A stretch of DNA of 64,000 nt from Prunus persica (taxonomy: Eukaryota; Streptophyta; Magnoliopsida; Rosales; Rosaceae), in the NCBI RefSeq assembly GCF_000346465.2, contig NC_034015.1:5007097-5071096 (forward strand). The letters are read 5' to 3'. Numbering within the stretch: position 1 is the first letter of the stretch; each line of letters begins with the position of its first letter. The position numbers and the translations under genes were made by a program. Below the pieces are notes generated by a model, which saw nothing but the letters and a program-made list of their open reading frames with translations, did no database searches and was not told the DNA's origin. Shown in pieces: positions 27,501-37,647 of this stretch.

Positions 27501-30500
27501 AGAACTGTGCAATAAACCAACCACTCCATTTCATAACGAACTTCGTACGAACCCGAATTGTCCTATTTCATGGACCAATCAATATCGGATTGAGTCCAAA
27601 ACTTGGGGAACATCATAGTGTTGTGGGAGGAGTCATTTTGTGAGTTTTGGGTGAAAACCAATCTCTAGAACGATGTAATACACCAACCATTCCATTTCGT
27701 AACGAACTTTATACGAACATAAATTGTCTAATTTCATGAGCCAATCAATATCGGATTGAATCCAAAACTTGGGGAACATCATATTATAGTGGGAGAAGTC
27801 ATTGGGTCGGTTTTGAGTGAAATCCAATCTGTAGAGCTATACAATACACCAACCATTCCATTTCTTAACGATCTTCGTAAGAACCTGAATGCCCCAATTT
27901 CATGGACCAATCGATATCGGATTGAGTCCAACACTTGGGGAACATCATAATATGGTGGTAGGAGTCATTTGGGGAGTTTTGAGTGAAATCAAATTGCTTA
28001 AACTATGCAATACACCAACCACTCCATTTTATAACGAACTTCGTACGAACCAAATTTGTCCAATTTCATGGACCAATCAATATCGGATTGAGTCCAAAAC
28101 TTGGGGAACATCATAATGTTGTGGGAGGAGTTATTTTGGGAGTTTTGAGTGACATCCAATTCCCAGAACTATGCAATACGCCAACCACTCCATTTCATAG
28201 TGAATTTCGTTCCAACCTGAATTGTCCGATTTCATGGACCAATCAATATCGGATTGAGTCCAAAACTTGGGGGACATCATAATATTGTGGGAGAAGTCAT
28301 TTGGTAGTTTTTGAGTGAAATGCAATCTCTAGAACTATACAATACACCAACCACTCCATTTCAGAACGAACATTGTACGAACCTGAATTGTTCGATTTCA
28401 TCGACCAATCGATATCGGATTGAGTCCAAAACTGGCGTAACATCATAATATTGTGGGAGGAGTCATTTGGTGGGTTTTAAGTGAAATCCAATCTCTAGAA
28501 CTATACAATACACCAACCACTCCATTTCAGAATGAACATTGTACGAACCTGAATTGTCCAATTTCATGGACCAATCAATATCGGATAGAGTCCCAAACTT
28601 AGGGAACATCATAATGTTATGGGAGGAGTCATTTGGTTTGTTTTGAGTGAAATCCAATTGCCAAAACTTTGCAATACACCAACCACTCCATTTCATAGCG
28701 AAGTTCTTTCCAACCTGAATTGTCCAATTTCATGGACCAATCGATATCGGATTGGGTCCAAAACTTGGGGAAGATTATACTATGGTGGGAAGAGTCATTT
28801 CGTGAGTTTTGACTGAAATCCAATCCTAAAACTATGTAATACACCAACCACTCCATTTCATAACGTACTTCGTTCCAACCTGAAATTAGCCGATTTCATG
28901 GACTAATCAATATCGGATTGAGTCCAAAACTTGGGGCACAATATAATATTGTTTGAGGAGTCCTTTGGTGGGTTTTGAGTGAAATCCAATCTCTAGAACT
29001 ATACAATACACCAATTACTCGATTTCAGAACGAACTTCATACGAACCTGAGTTGTCCGATTTCATCAACCAGTCGATATCGGATTGAGTCCAAAATTTGG
29101 GGAACATCATAATATAGTGGGAGGAATCTTTTGGCGGTTTTGAGTGAAATCCAATCTCTAGAACTGTACAGTACACCAACCACTCCATCTCAGAATGAAC
29201 TTCGTACGAACCTGAATTGTCTGATTTCATCAACCAATCAATATCGGATTGAGTCCTAAACTTGGGGAACTTTATAATATTGTGGGAGGAGTCATTTGGT
29301 GGGTTTTCATTGAAATCCAATCTCTAGAACAGTACAATACACCAACCACTCCATTTCAGAACAAACTTCGTACCAACCTAAATTGTCCAATTTCATGGAC
29401 CAATCGATATCGGATTGAGTCCAAAACTTGGGGAACACCATAATATTGTGGGTGGAGTCATTTGGTGGGTTTTCAGTGAAATACAATTTCTATAGCTGTA
29501 CGATACATCAACCACTGCATTTCATAACGAACTTCGTACGAACTTGAATTGTCCAATTTCATGGACCAATCAATATTGGATTGGGTCCATGACTTGGGGA
29601 ACAACATAATGTTTTGGGAGGAGTCATGTGGTGAGTTTTGAGTGAAATCCAATTGTCAAAACTATGAAATACACCAACCACCCCATTTCAGAATGAACTT
29701 CGTATGAACTTGAATTGTCTGATTTCATGGACCAATCGATATCTGGCTGAGTCCAAAACTTAGGGAACATCATCATATGGTAGAAGAAGTTGTTTGGTGA
29801 GTTTTGAGTGAAATCCAATGGCTGAAACTGTGCAATACACCAATCACCCCATTTCATAACGAACTTCTTACGAACCTCAATTGTCCAATTTCATGGACCA
29901 ATGGATATCTGATTGAGTCCAAAACTTGGGAAACATCGTAATATTGTGGGATTAGTTATTTGGTGGGTTTTGAGTGAAATGCAATCTCTAGAACTATAAA
30001 ATGCATCAATCACTCCATTTCATAACGAACTTCGCACGAACCTGAATAGTCCAATTTCGTGGACTAATCAATATCGGATTGATACCGAAACTTAGAGAAC
30101 ATCATAATATAGTGGGAGGAGTCATTTGGTGGGTTTTGAGTGACATCCAATCTCTAGAACGATGCAATACACCAACCACTCCATTTCGTAACGAACTTCG
30201 TACGAATCTAAATTGTCCAATTTGATGGACCAATCGATATCGGATTGAGTCCAAAACTTGGGGAACATCATAATGTGGTGGTAGGAGTCATAAGGTGAGT
30301 TTTGAGTCAAATCTAATGGGTAAAACTATGCAATACACCAACCACTCCATTTCATAACAAACTTCGTATGAACCCGAATTGTCCAATTTCATGGACCAAT
30401 CGATACCGGATTATGTCCAAAACTTGGGGAACATCATAATGTTGTGGTAGGAGTCATTTTGTCAGTTTTGAGTGAAATCAAATCTCTACAACTATACAAT

Positions 30501-30760
30501 ACTCCAACCACCCCATTTCAAAACGAACTTCATACGAACTTCAGTTGTCCGATTTCATGGAACAATTGATATCGGATTGAGTCAAAAACTTGGGGAACAT
30601 CATAATATAGTGGGAGGAGTCATTTTGTGAGTTTTGAGTGAAATCCAACTGCCAAAACTATGTAATACACCAACCACTATACTAAAGAACGAACTTCGTA
30701 CGAACCTGAATTGTCCAATTTCATGGACCAATCGATATCTGTTTGACTCCAAAACTTGAG
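12535..30760 (+). repeat. 166-bp satellite array, main block
   Basis: About 110 monomers in one orientation. Three variants after GAAATCCAAT recur in patches: CTCTAGAAC, GGCTAAAAC and TGCCAAAAC. Higher-order copies are visible. About 14230 resembles about 14905 (shift near 664, four monomers), and 14668 resembles 15498 (shift 830, five monomers). The stretch around 19091-19200 recurs around 20485-20600 (shift 1394), including two shared internal deletions. Adjacent near-identical monomers occur at about 23150 and 23316. The block ends inside a retrotransposon gag-like frame at about 30760. Confidence 0.97.
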
Positions 30761-30827
30761 CTGAATGCCTAGCATCACTTTCCTTTGACTCATGTCCTTC
30801 CTGGAGAGCTACTTGATCTCTTTCCAT
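30761..30827 (-). pseudogene. Start of a gag-like ORF of a second LTR element, fused to satellite
   Basis: On the minus strand an ATG at 30827 opens a frame beginning MERDQVALQEGHESKESDAR. After about 22 codons it runs without interruption into satellite sequence at about 30760 and continues open through satellite to 30600. Upstream on the same strand lie a leader and an LTR-like region. The frame looks like the beginning of a gag gene by position, but no gag domain survives to prove it. It differs from the gag start at 2698, so two element families meet the array. Confidence 0.4.
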
Positions 30828-30925
30828 GGCAAAGCGTGGATTTTGGCTAGAACTTCCAGTATTTATATACTAGAAGATTTTTCTAGGAGTATGTGTACTA
30901 AGAAGTCCCATTGGGCGTGCCAAAT

Positions 30926-31609
30926 TGTTCACCCGTTTTTTATCTGATCCTGTGATGGTAGGGTAAAATTCCCTATTAACTTGAAAACCATTGACTAGTC
31001 AACAAGTCAACTCTCTTTTGTGTATGAGCATGCCACTGTACAAACCCTAGCAGACTTCTTAAAAGTAGATAACTTGCGCCCCAAGTTACTGATTTTGAAC
31101 AAGCGATTGTGAATTTGGGTAAGGAATATCTCCCAAGTAAATTATTTTCCTGCCTTAGACTAGTGCGGACTTTCACAATTTTTCACAATACAAAACTGAT
31201 AGTTCTTGCCAGAATAAATGAAAAGAAAGTAAACTGTTTAAGCAGAACTATCTATTACAAAGCTCAGAAAGATAAAAGCCAACTCCCAAAAAGACAACAA
31301 AGTGTTGGACTTCAATTTCTGCCTGGGTAGCTGTCTTTGATCCGGACTGGACTGGGTGTGTTTGTGCTGGAATGGATCATCAACATCTTCAACTGACAAG
31401 TTTTAGTTGGAAATCGATACCAACATTTGAGTTTGACAGAGCTTTATTCTATTTCAAGCCCAGGAAGGCTTTTTGAACGAGCGGAATTGGAGCCTCTTCA
31501 CTTTGAGAGGGGCAGAAGTGGCTGGACTGACGGCTACTGAACTGAAATTGCACTGTAGTACATGTTCTGCTTGATCAGGACTACTGAGCTAGAAATGACA
31601 TCTACATCA
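30926..31609 (-). mobile_element. Probable LTR of a second truncated retrotransposon
   Basis: Read on the minus strand, this segment runs TGATGTAG...GGTGAACA and is followed by ATTTGGCACGCCCAATGGGAC, which has the form of the sequence after the 5' LTR in many plant Ty3/gypsy elements. A polyadenylation-like GAATAAAG lies inside it on that strand. Its far end (31609) was chosen only from the TG dinucleotide and is uncertain. The second LTR and all coding sequence are missing. The leader between LTR and ATG covers 30828-30925. Confidence 0.45.
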
Positions 31610-31661
31610 AGGGCAGTAATTAACAAATGTGTATCTTAATAAGATGACATGCCATATTTCA

Positions 31662-31915
31662 AAAATGCCAACAGTGACAGAAGTCGAACCAATTTATTAA
31701 AACTTACGTCCTTATATTCTTCCTTCCCCTTCTCTTTCTTAGGAGCAGCAGAGGGAGCTGCAGGGACATCACTGAATGAAAATAATTCCAAAACGAAAGT
31801 TATTACTCAAAATTAAGATTCCATCCACACTGATAGAGGAAAAGAGCATTACATACAAAATTAAACCACATGGTTTTCACATATTTAATCCCCATTGCTA
31901 TGGTAAGTGTTTCTT
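31662..31915 (-). pseudogene. Copy 1 of a duplicated exon with flanking introns
   Basis: This ~250-bp stretch matches 36022-36272 with few differences. On the minus strand it holds a 64-nt exon (31771 to 31708) between a TTCATTCAG acceptor and a GTAAGT donor. The exon reads PAAPSAAPKKEKGKEEYKD in the frame used by the other copy. The homology ends abruptly on both sides, and no neighbouring exon of the gene follows here. I do not recognise the protein. It is either a truncated duplicate or the displaced downstream part of the gene starting at 37.2 kb. Confidence 0.6.
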
Positions 31916-32380
31916 TTGGATAGGCCAATAATCATTTTTATGGAGAACGAAGAATCACTATAGATGATTTTGTGGAGAAGAACATAGGGTGCTTATTCCA
32001 AGAATCGTTCAAAATCACTTCAATGAATATATGGAGAAGCATGTGTGAGGTGCTCATGATTACTTCCAAACAGGATCTAGTTGTTTAGTCTTCACACACT
32101 TTTTTATTTTATTTTGATAACTGTCTTCATACACTAATTTTAGTTGCTCAATTAAGTTGATACTTAGGAATTCAATGGTATCATTGCCCATAATTCTTAT
32201 AGTGCGACATGTAAAGAATGATACGAACCCTAGCAGGGTTGGCTGTTATATTGGCTGATGCTGCCTGTTTAGACCCTTTTTTCAACTATTTAATTTTCTA
32301 AGCATCACGGTGTAAAACTATGAAGTTAACTTTATGTGTCAGTTAAACTATTTGTTGGCATGTAAATCTGTCTCTGAAGG
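31916..32380. other. Intergenic, no gene seen
   Basis: AT-rich sequence between the exon copy and the starch-synthase-like fragment. I found no coding frame, terminal repeats or RNA-like structure that I can support. Confidence 0.5.
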
Positions 32381-32381
32381 T

Positions 32382-32516
32382 ACAGTTCCCCTTGATGCAT
32401 ACATGATGGACTTTGTCCTCTCCGAGAGGGGAGATGGTGGAATTTTTTTACAGTAAAAATGGCATGGACTACCGCATTCCAGTAGTTGGAGGAGTTACGA
32501 AGGTGTCACGAATGCA
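32382..32516 (+). pseudogene. Starch synthase III gene fragment
   Basis: After an AAG|GTACAG boundary the frame reads VPLDAYMMDFVLSERGDGG, then shifts, then continues as YSKNGMDYRIPVVGG. From memory this pattern, with D-F-V-x-S-E, G-M-D-Y-x-I-P-V and G-G, is the segment just before the catalytic glycosyltransferase domain of plant starch synthase III. A frameshift in the T run at about 32447 and an in-frame stop break it. The match fades near ATGCACAT (about 32516), where the catalytic domain should begin. Only this exon piece is present, ending about 400 bases before the assembly gap. Confidence 0.6.
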
Positions 32517-32524
32517 CATTCCGT

Positions 32525-33247
32525 TCTGTGTATTTCTGTAATTAAGTATTTGTATTTGTAGGGGAAATACAATGATCCATTAAGCTAGACTTTGCCAGAT
32601 CTAATCCATCCCACTTATCATTAACAAACAAAATTACTTATTCAACTAACGCAACCACTTTTGAATGTAAACGATATTTGCCTCTTTCTGTCTTTGTATT
32701 TCTATGAAAGCTTATAAAGTGGGCCAACGTAAGCCCAACTCACAACACAAACAATTACTGATAGAACAAGATCTAAATAATAATCGGGATCCATAAATAA
32801 TAAACCTTGGCTAGTATCTCGCCAATGTGGAGATTGTTGGAGCAAATAGCTAGATACAAGCCATAATGTGTAAGTTTCATATCCAAAAAAATCGATGACT
32901 TGAACTGTACTTCNNNNNNNNNNNNNNNNNNNNNNNNNNNNNNNNNNNNNNNNNNNNNNNNNNNNNNNNNNNNNNNNNNNNNNNNNNNNNNNNNNNNNNN
33001 NNNNNNNNNNNNNTGATAAGGTAAGTAAACAGCACGTGTTTTTCTCACTCGGTGTCGGCTAGCAGTGCATGAATTCTTTTTCTGTAGAGCCCTCCTTTTG
33101 TACACTCCTGAGGGACCGGCAGACTACGTGCCTCTAGTTCACCCTGAGTAATAGTGTAAGCCGGTGACGGAATTGCTTTTGGCGTGTTTCCATACGTGAT
33201 AGTTACTCCCACTACAAATACAAATACTTACTTGCAGAAATACGCAG
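32525..33247. repeat. Short inverted repeat pair flanking the gap
   Basis: Positions about 32528-32563 and about 33210-33247 are inverted copies (CTACAAATACAAATACTTA..TGCAGAAATAC and its complement, with a few mismatches). They could be the ends of a small transposon that contains the gap. No matching target duplication is visible, so this is tentative. Confidence 0.35.
32914..33013. other. Assembly gap (100 N)
   Basis: Exactly 100 undetermined bases. A round 100 usually stands for a gap of unknown size. Any frame crossing it is meaningless, including the 110-codon frame at 32773-33105. Confidence 0.99.
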
Positions 33248-33860
33248 AGGATTGTCAATAAATCATTCCTTACTTTCCTTGTTGACCAAAAAAGCTACAC
33301 ATAGAAAGTGTTTTTTTTTTATGTGTTCTCTATGTTTTACTAGTCATTATCTCCCCGATATGATTTCATGATGCTACAGTGCTATTAAGTTTTTTGGTCT
33401 TTTCTATTTTCGTTGGTTTTTAATGTGCTGTAGTGCTGTGCTTTTTCATCTTTTTTATTTTCGTTGGTTTCATACAGTGCTGTTAAGTTTTTACACAGTG
33501 CCCGATAATGTTTTGAATGTAACTAAGTGAGTAAAATTTAATGTAACATAAAATATTGTTTTTTTTAAAATTAAAAAAAACAGGGATTTGGGGCGGGTTT
33601 GGGAGACAACTCCCGACGGGGATGGGAATTACCCGAAAATTCTTATTGAGGAAAAGACGAGGGCGAGAATAGAGAACAGGAAAGTGGATGGTATTACCAT
33701 ACCGAGCCCCGAACCAGCTCGTTGCCATCTCTAGTACCTGTGTATCTTAAAGATCAGATCAAAATTTCTCTCATCATCCTCTTCCTTATGGTCAACTATA
33801 GGCAAGTATTTACTTTATCGGCATTTGATGGACATACCTCTGTTCTAATATTAGCCTTTG
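33014..33860. other. Intergenic, repeat debris
   Basis: No gene seen. At 33375-33490 related phrases (CAGTGCTGTTAAGTTTT, TTTTCGTTGGTTT) recur two or three times. At 33580-33737 a GC-richer piece ends in GTTGCCATCTCTAG, which resembles the end of a hAT-type miniature element, but I could not find the partner end. Confidence 0.4.
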
Positions 33861-33863
33861 CAG

Positions 33864-33917
33864 GTGATTTTGGAGAAGGCTGCAAGAAATGACAATCCTG
33901 ACATTGACAAAAAGTAG
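33864..33917 (+). pseudogene. Possible terminal exon, unrecognised gene
   Basis: Following a good acceptor (TTAGCCTTTGCAG), 17 open codons read VILEKAARNDNPDIDKK and then TAG. The composition and the splice context look like a real last exon, but I do not recognise it and found no upstream exon on this strand. It may be another copied gene fragment. Confidence 0.3.
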
Positions 33918-34152
33918 TTACCTGTTCCATCTGTGCTTAATCTTCTTGATTTGTATTTCATTTATGCTCAGAAATTCGTCAAAAAAAGGGAAGCGAAGGC
34001 GTGCACAAGACCCATTAGTTGGTTGCACATTTGGAATATCAGATCTAGAAGGGTGGTAAGAATTTCAACAAGTCAGTTATGTTTTTAATCACCTAACTAT
34101 GCTTCTGGCTACAGAAGTCACTACTAGAAGAAAATGAACAAAATATTGGTTG

Positions 34153-34569
34153 TCACTCATATGTAATTGTACTCTCATCACTCTCATCCTCAACCGGGTG
34201 CTGGGTCTGATTATCAAGTAGCTGGTCCTCAATCACTTGTAGATTCATGGGGTCCTCAACCACTGGCAGATCCATGGGGTCCTCAACTTCAACTGCTAGC
34301 GGATCAAATGGGTCCTCATCCTCTAGAAGATTCTCAACTGGAACTGGATGGGCCTCTGCTGGCATATCATCAATCGGGTGTAAGAAAAAATCTGTGGCAT
34401 TTATCCTTTCAATCATCATATTCATGACCTCCTCCCAATGCCTCTGACTGAGACCATGGGTATTCTCGTATAAAATAACATCGTGAAATTCATACCAGTA
34501 GTCGTACTCGTCTGGAACATCATATTCTAGTAACGGATTACTCTCCAACAGTAATATAGCATCCTCCAA
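34153..34569 (-). pseudogene. Acidic unknown protein frame, left arm of palindrome
   Basis: This 138-codon frame begins MEDAILLLESNPLLEYDVPD and contains YDYWYEFHDVILYENTHGL near the start. The C-terminal half is rich in D, E and P with repeated EDPM(D/N)L units. Upstream, separated by one in-frame TAG, homologous coding continues (NQQTFDGMDHYIGQIN), and before that an exon-like piece rich in D, E, G and R follows a TTTCAATAG acceptor in another frame. So this looks like the last part of a larger, decayed gene. I do not recognise the family. The right arm holds a diverged copy. Confidence 0.5.
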
Positions 34570-35535
34570 CTCCTAGACACTTTGATGGTTTGCAACATTA
34601 ATCTGTCCTATGTAATGATCCATTCCATCAAAAGTCTGTTGATTTACTCTAGCCAACCCTTATCCCCAGCCCCATTTCCTCCCCTGCTGCCCCTATTTCC
34701 CTCCTCATCATGTTGGTCCCTGTCATGATCCTATTGAAACAAAACAGCCGCATTAAATAGCATGCGTAATATTATCCTATTGAAACTTTATAAAATAAAA
34801 AAGACAAGCCCATTAATTGGCAAGCAGATCTTGCTGAAATTTTATAAAATAAAAGAAGACGAGCCATTAACTAGCATCCATGTGCATCAGTGAAATTTCC
34901 AAATCGTGAAACTTAAGAAAATGAAGAAGACAAACCCTATTAACCTAAAATGAAGAAGACAAATCTTATTAACCAGCATACATATGCACAAATAAAATTA
35001 TTGAAAGTATGCAAATCATGAAACTTTATAAAACGAAGAAGACAAACCTAAGAAGACAAACATATGCCCTGGTCTCATAGGTTTGTCTTTTTCATTTTAT
35101 AAAGTTTCATGATTTGCATACTTTCAATAATCTTGTTTGTGCATATGTATGCTGATTAATAGGGTGTCTTCTTCATTTTATGAAGTTTCATGATTTGCAA
35201 ATTTCACTAACGCACATGTATGTTGGTTAATAGGCTCGTCTTCTTTTATTTTATAAAATTTCAGCATGATCTGTTTGCCAATTAATGGGCTTGTCTTTTT
35301 TATTTTATAAAGTTTCAATAGGATATTATTACGCGTGCTATTTAATGTGGCTGTCTTGTTTCAACAGGATCATGACAGGAGCCAACATGATGAGGAGGAA
35401 AATAGGGGCAACGGGGGAGGAGATGGGGCTGGGATCAAGGGTTGGCTAGAGTAAATCAACAGACTCCTGATGGAATGGATCATTACATAGGACAGATTAA
35501 TATTGCAAACCATCAAAGTGTCTAAGAGCTAGAGG

Positions 35536-35946
35536 ATGCTATTACTGTTGCTAAAGGGTAATCCATTACCAGAGGATGATGTTCTAGACGACTACGACTA
35601 CTGGTATGAATTTCATAATATTGTTTTATATGAGAATACTCATGGTCTCAATCAGAGGCCTTGGGAGGAGGTCATGAGTATGATGATTGAAAGCATAGAT
35701 GCCATATATTTTTACTTGCACCGGATTGATGATCTGCCAATAGAAGCCCATCCAATTCTAGTTGAGAATCTTCCACAGGACGAGGACCTAGTGAATCCGC
35801 CAGCAGTTGAAGATGAGGACCCCATGAATCTACCAATGTTTGAGGACCCCATAGATTTGCAAGTGGTCGATGACCAGCTAGTTGATAATCAAGCCCAGCA
35901 CCCGATTGAGGATGAGAGTGATGAGAGCACAATTGCATATGAGTGA
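35536..35946 (+). pseudogene. Acidic unknown protein frame, right arm of palindrome
   Basis: Inverted copy of the frame at 34153-34569. It shares YDYWYEFHNIVLYENTHGL, PWEEVMSMMIE and the C-terminal DESDEST(I)xYE. Its first codons differ because bases are missing near 35548 compared with the left arm, so the ATG used here is in a different register from the ancestral frame. The upstream homologous stretch (VNQQTPDGMDHYIGQIN) again precedes an in-frame stop. Both copies therefore appear nonfunctional, though most amino acids are conserved between arms. Confidence 0.5.
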
Positions 35947-36021
35947 CAACGCATATTTTGTTCATTTTCTTCTAGTAGTGACTTCTGTGGCCAGTAGCCA
36001 GAAGCATAGTTGGGTGATTAA

Positions 36022-36272
36022 AAATGCCAACATTGACAGAGGTCGAACCAATTGATTAAAACTTACATCCTTGTATTCTTCCTTCCCCTTCTCTTTCTCA
36101 GGAGCAGCAGAGGGAGCTGCAGGGACAGCACTGCATGAAAATAATGCCAAAACGAAAGTTATTATTCAAAATTAAGATTCCATCTACATTGATAGAGGAA
36201 AAGAGCATTACATACAAAATTAAACCACATGGTTTTCACATATTTAATCCCCATTGCTATGGTAAGTGTCTC
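36022..36272 (-). repeat. Copy 2 of the duplicated exon segment
   Basis: Near-identical to 31662-31915 in the same orientation. Its left edge coincides with the outer end of the palindrome's right arm at a run of A. Its right edge is just after GTAAGTGTCTCTTTT. Confidence 0.75.
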
Positions 36273-37135
36273 TTTTCAGTTGTCTGTAATCATTATTGGA
36301 GCAGACTGTCCAATTAATGCATGACCAAATGCCAATTAAACAACAATTTAAGTATGAACAACCATGTTTGTAACACTAATTTTCCAAAAGATACAGGTCC
36401 AATCAAAGTTACTATTAAGATTCCAAATACACTGACTGAGAACGTACCCAATTTCAGGCCAATTCACAACATCCTAAAAACATAACTTAGTAACACTTTA
36501 CTCATTTAATCTGGTTATGATCACAAAAATACAAAACCATTCTTGAACAGCTCCTACCCACAGTCATAAGATTATTTGAATGTCCCAGATGTTGCAAAAT
36601 GCGTGTAAATGCACACTCTCTAAATGCGGAGGCTCGGAATTCCCATGATGAAATCTCCTTTACCATAGACCAGAACATAACCCAATTCCTCATTCAGACA
36701 AATAACATCTAATCCAGTATATCTTGAACCACAATTACAGTCAGCAGTAAACCACGGATACCGCACAAGAAGCATCAAATCCGAAAACTCCAAATTAGGC
36801 ATAAAAAATAAAAAAAAAGCAATGTGTATAAAAGCAAGGAAGGAATAAGGCAGATATGATGTTAATCAACAGGTAAACCTTTAGGCATCAAGGTTATATT
36901 TAATCCAAAAACTCCAACAGCCTAATTAAAACTGAAGCCCCAAACTAATTTCTACATAAACCCTGATATAAATTTCACAGAACAAACGTAATTTCACTAA
37001 ATTGGAAGGCACATACCGGGTCGGTTGAGGAAGAGGAGGTTTATCTGAGACTGAGATGACAGCGAACACACGCTTCAAGATTCAAAGTGGTTGACGCCAA
37101 GATTTGAGATTGACAGGCTAAGACTGAGGGTATCG

Positions 37136-37182
<47 letters not shown>

Positions 37183-37190
37183 AGAGGCTG
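36067..37190 (-). pseudogene. 5' part of an unrecognised gene, probably broken
   Basis: On the minus strand, three exons with good splice sites can be read. The first is a leader exon ending at 37017 (CCCG|GTATGT) with a (CT)20 run and no ATG in the stretch examined. The second is a 26-nt exon at 36473-36448 (TTTTTAG acceptor, GTACGT donor). The third is a 64-nt exon at 36130-36067 (TTTCATGCAG acceptor, GTAAGT donor). Exons 2 and 3 join in one frame: DVVNWPEIG then AVPAAPSAAPEKEKGKEEYK. I do not recognise the protein. Downstream the homology stops at 36022, next to the palindrome, so the gene is interrupted unless later exons lie beyond the palindrome and gap. Exon 3 has a second copy at 31708-31771. 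Confidence 0.5.
37141..37180. repeat. (AG)20 microsatellite
   Basis: Perfect AG dinucleotide run of 40 bp. On the minus strand it is a CT run inside the inferred leader exon of the gene ending near 36.07 kb, a common location for CT-rich leader repeats in plants. Confidence 0.95.
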
Positions 37191-37488
37191 ACCTGACGTG
37201 GCTAGCTGGCTGAGAGAGCTGAGCGTCGAGTCGAGAAGGAAGAAGAAATTTTCGACAAAGAACGAAGTTGTTTTCGAATTAACACCCCCTAAAACCTTTC
37301 TTTTTTGGTCTGAAATATGGAATTTTCATAAAAAGGCAAACAGCCAAGAGAAGTACACAACCTATAAAGCAGCTAGGCACAACGAACAACAAGAAATAAA
37401 ACATCACAGCTGCATGGAAGGAGGACTAATAAAAAGACGTAGTCATAAGACAACCGGATACGTCGAGAAGCCCACACATCCGCAAACC

Positions 37489-37647
37489 TTAAGCACTCCT
37501 TGGGGGGCATGGTAAACCATCTTTGTTCAGGATATGCATTAGAGAGGATGGGGGTCGGTTGACCCATACTTCCGGGCTCATCCTCGAAATGGCAAGCATT
37601 GCCAAATGATCTGCCGCTTGGTTGGCGGTTCTAGGAATCCACGTTCA
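37489..37647 (-). pseudogene. C-terminal remnant of LINE ORF2 beyond a premature stop
   Basis: In frame with ORF2 and directly after its TGA, 51 codons read TWIPRTANQAADHLAMLA and then on through EVWVNRPP before TAA. This is the usual C-terminus of plant LINE RNase H domains, so a single substitution truncates an otherwise complete ORF2. Confidence 0.85.

Larger units (their letters stand above)
34082..36024. repeat. Large palindrome (inverted repeat arms ~0.95 kb)
   Basis: The left arm (34082-35049) and right arm (35079-36024) are inverted copies with a ~29-bp spacer. Both outer ends read TTTTTAATCACC on their own strand. The inner part of each arm contains three to four degenerate ~60- to 90-bp repeats built on TTTATAAAATAAAAAAGACAAG or its complement. 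Each arm carries one acidic reading frame pointing outward. There is no transposase and no clear target duplication. It could be a fold-back element or an inverted duplication. Confidence 0.8.

Noticed and set aside
1..30760. Many 60- to 119-codon open frames on both strands, with repeated MSPKLGEHHNIVGG- and MDFTQNPPNDSSHN-like proteins
   Set aside because: They recur at 166-bp steps, overlap on both strands, have no start context, and come from the same satellite monomer. The monomer length is not a multiple of three, so no frame can run along the array. They are not a protein family.
1..30760. CRISPR-like regularly spaced repeats
   Set aside because: The units are directly adjacent 166-bp monomers without unique spacers, in a plant nuclear context. 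This is a satellite, not a CRISPR array.
32773..33105. 110-codon frame
   Set aside because: It crosses the 100-N gap, so the reading frame is undefined.
33580..33737. Complete hAT-type miniature element
   Set aside because: Only one end-like sequence (GTTGCCATCTCTAG) was found. There is no partner end or 8-bp duplication.
36620..36802. 60-codon minus-strand frame MPNLEFSDLMLLVRYPWF...
   Set aside because: It starts in an AT-rich intron region without an acceptor that fits the neighbouring exons, and I recognise no domain. It could be an unannotated exon, but there is not enough support.
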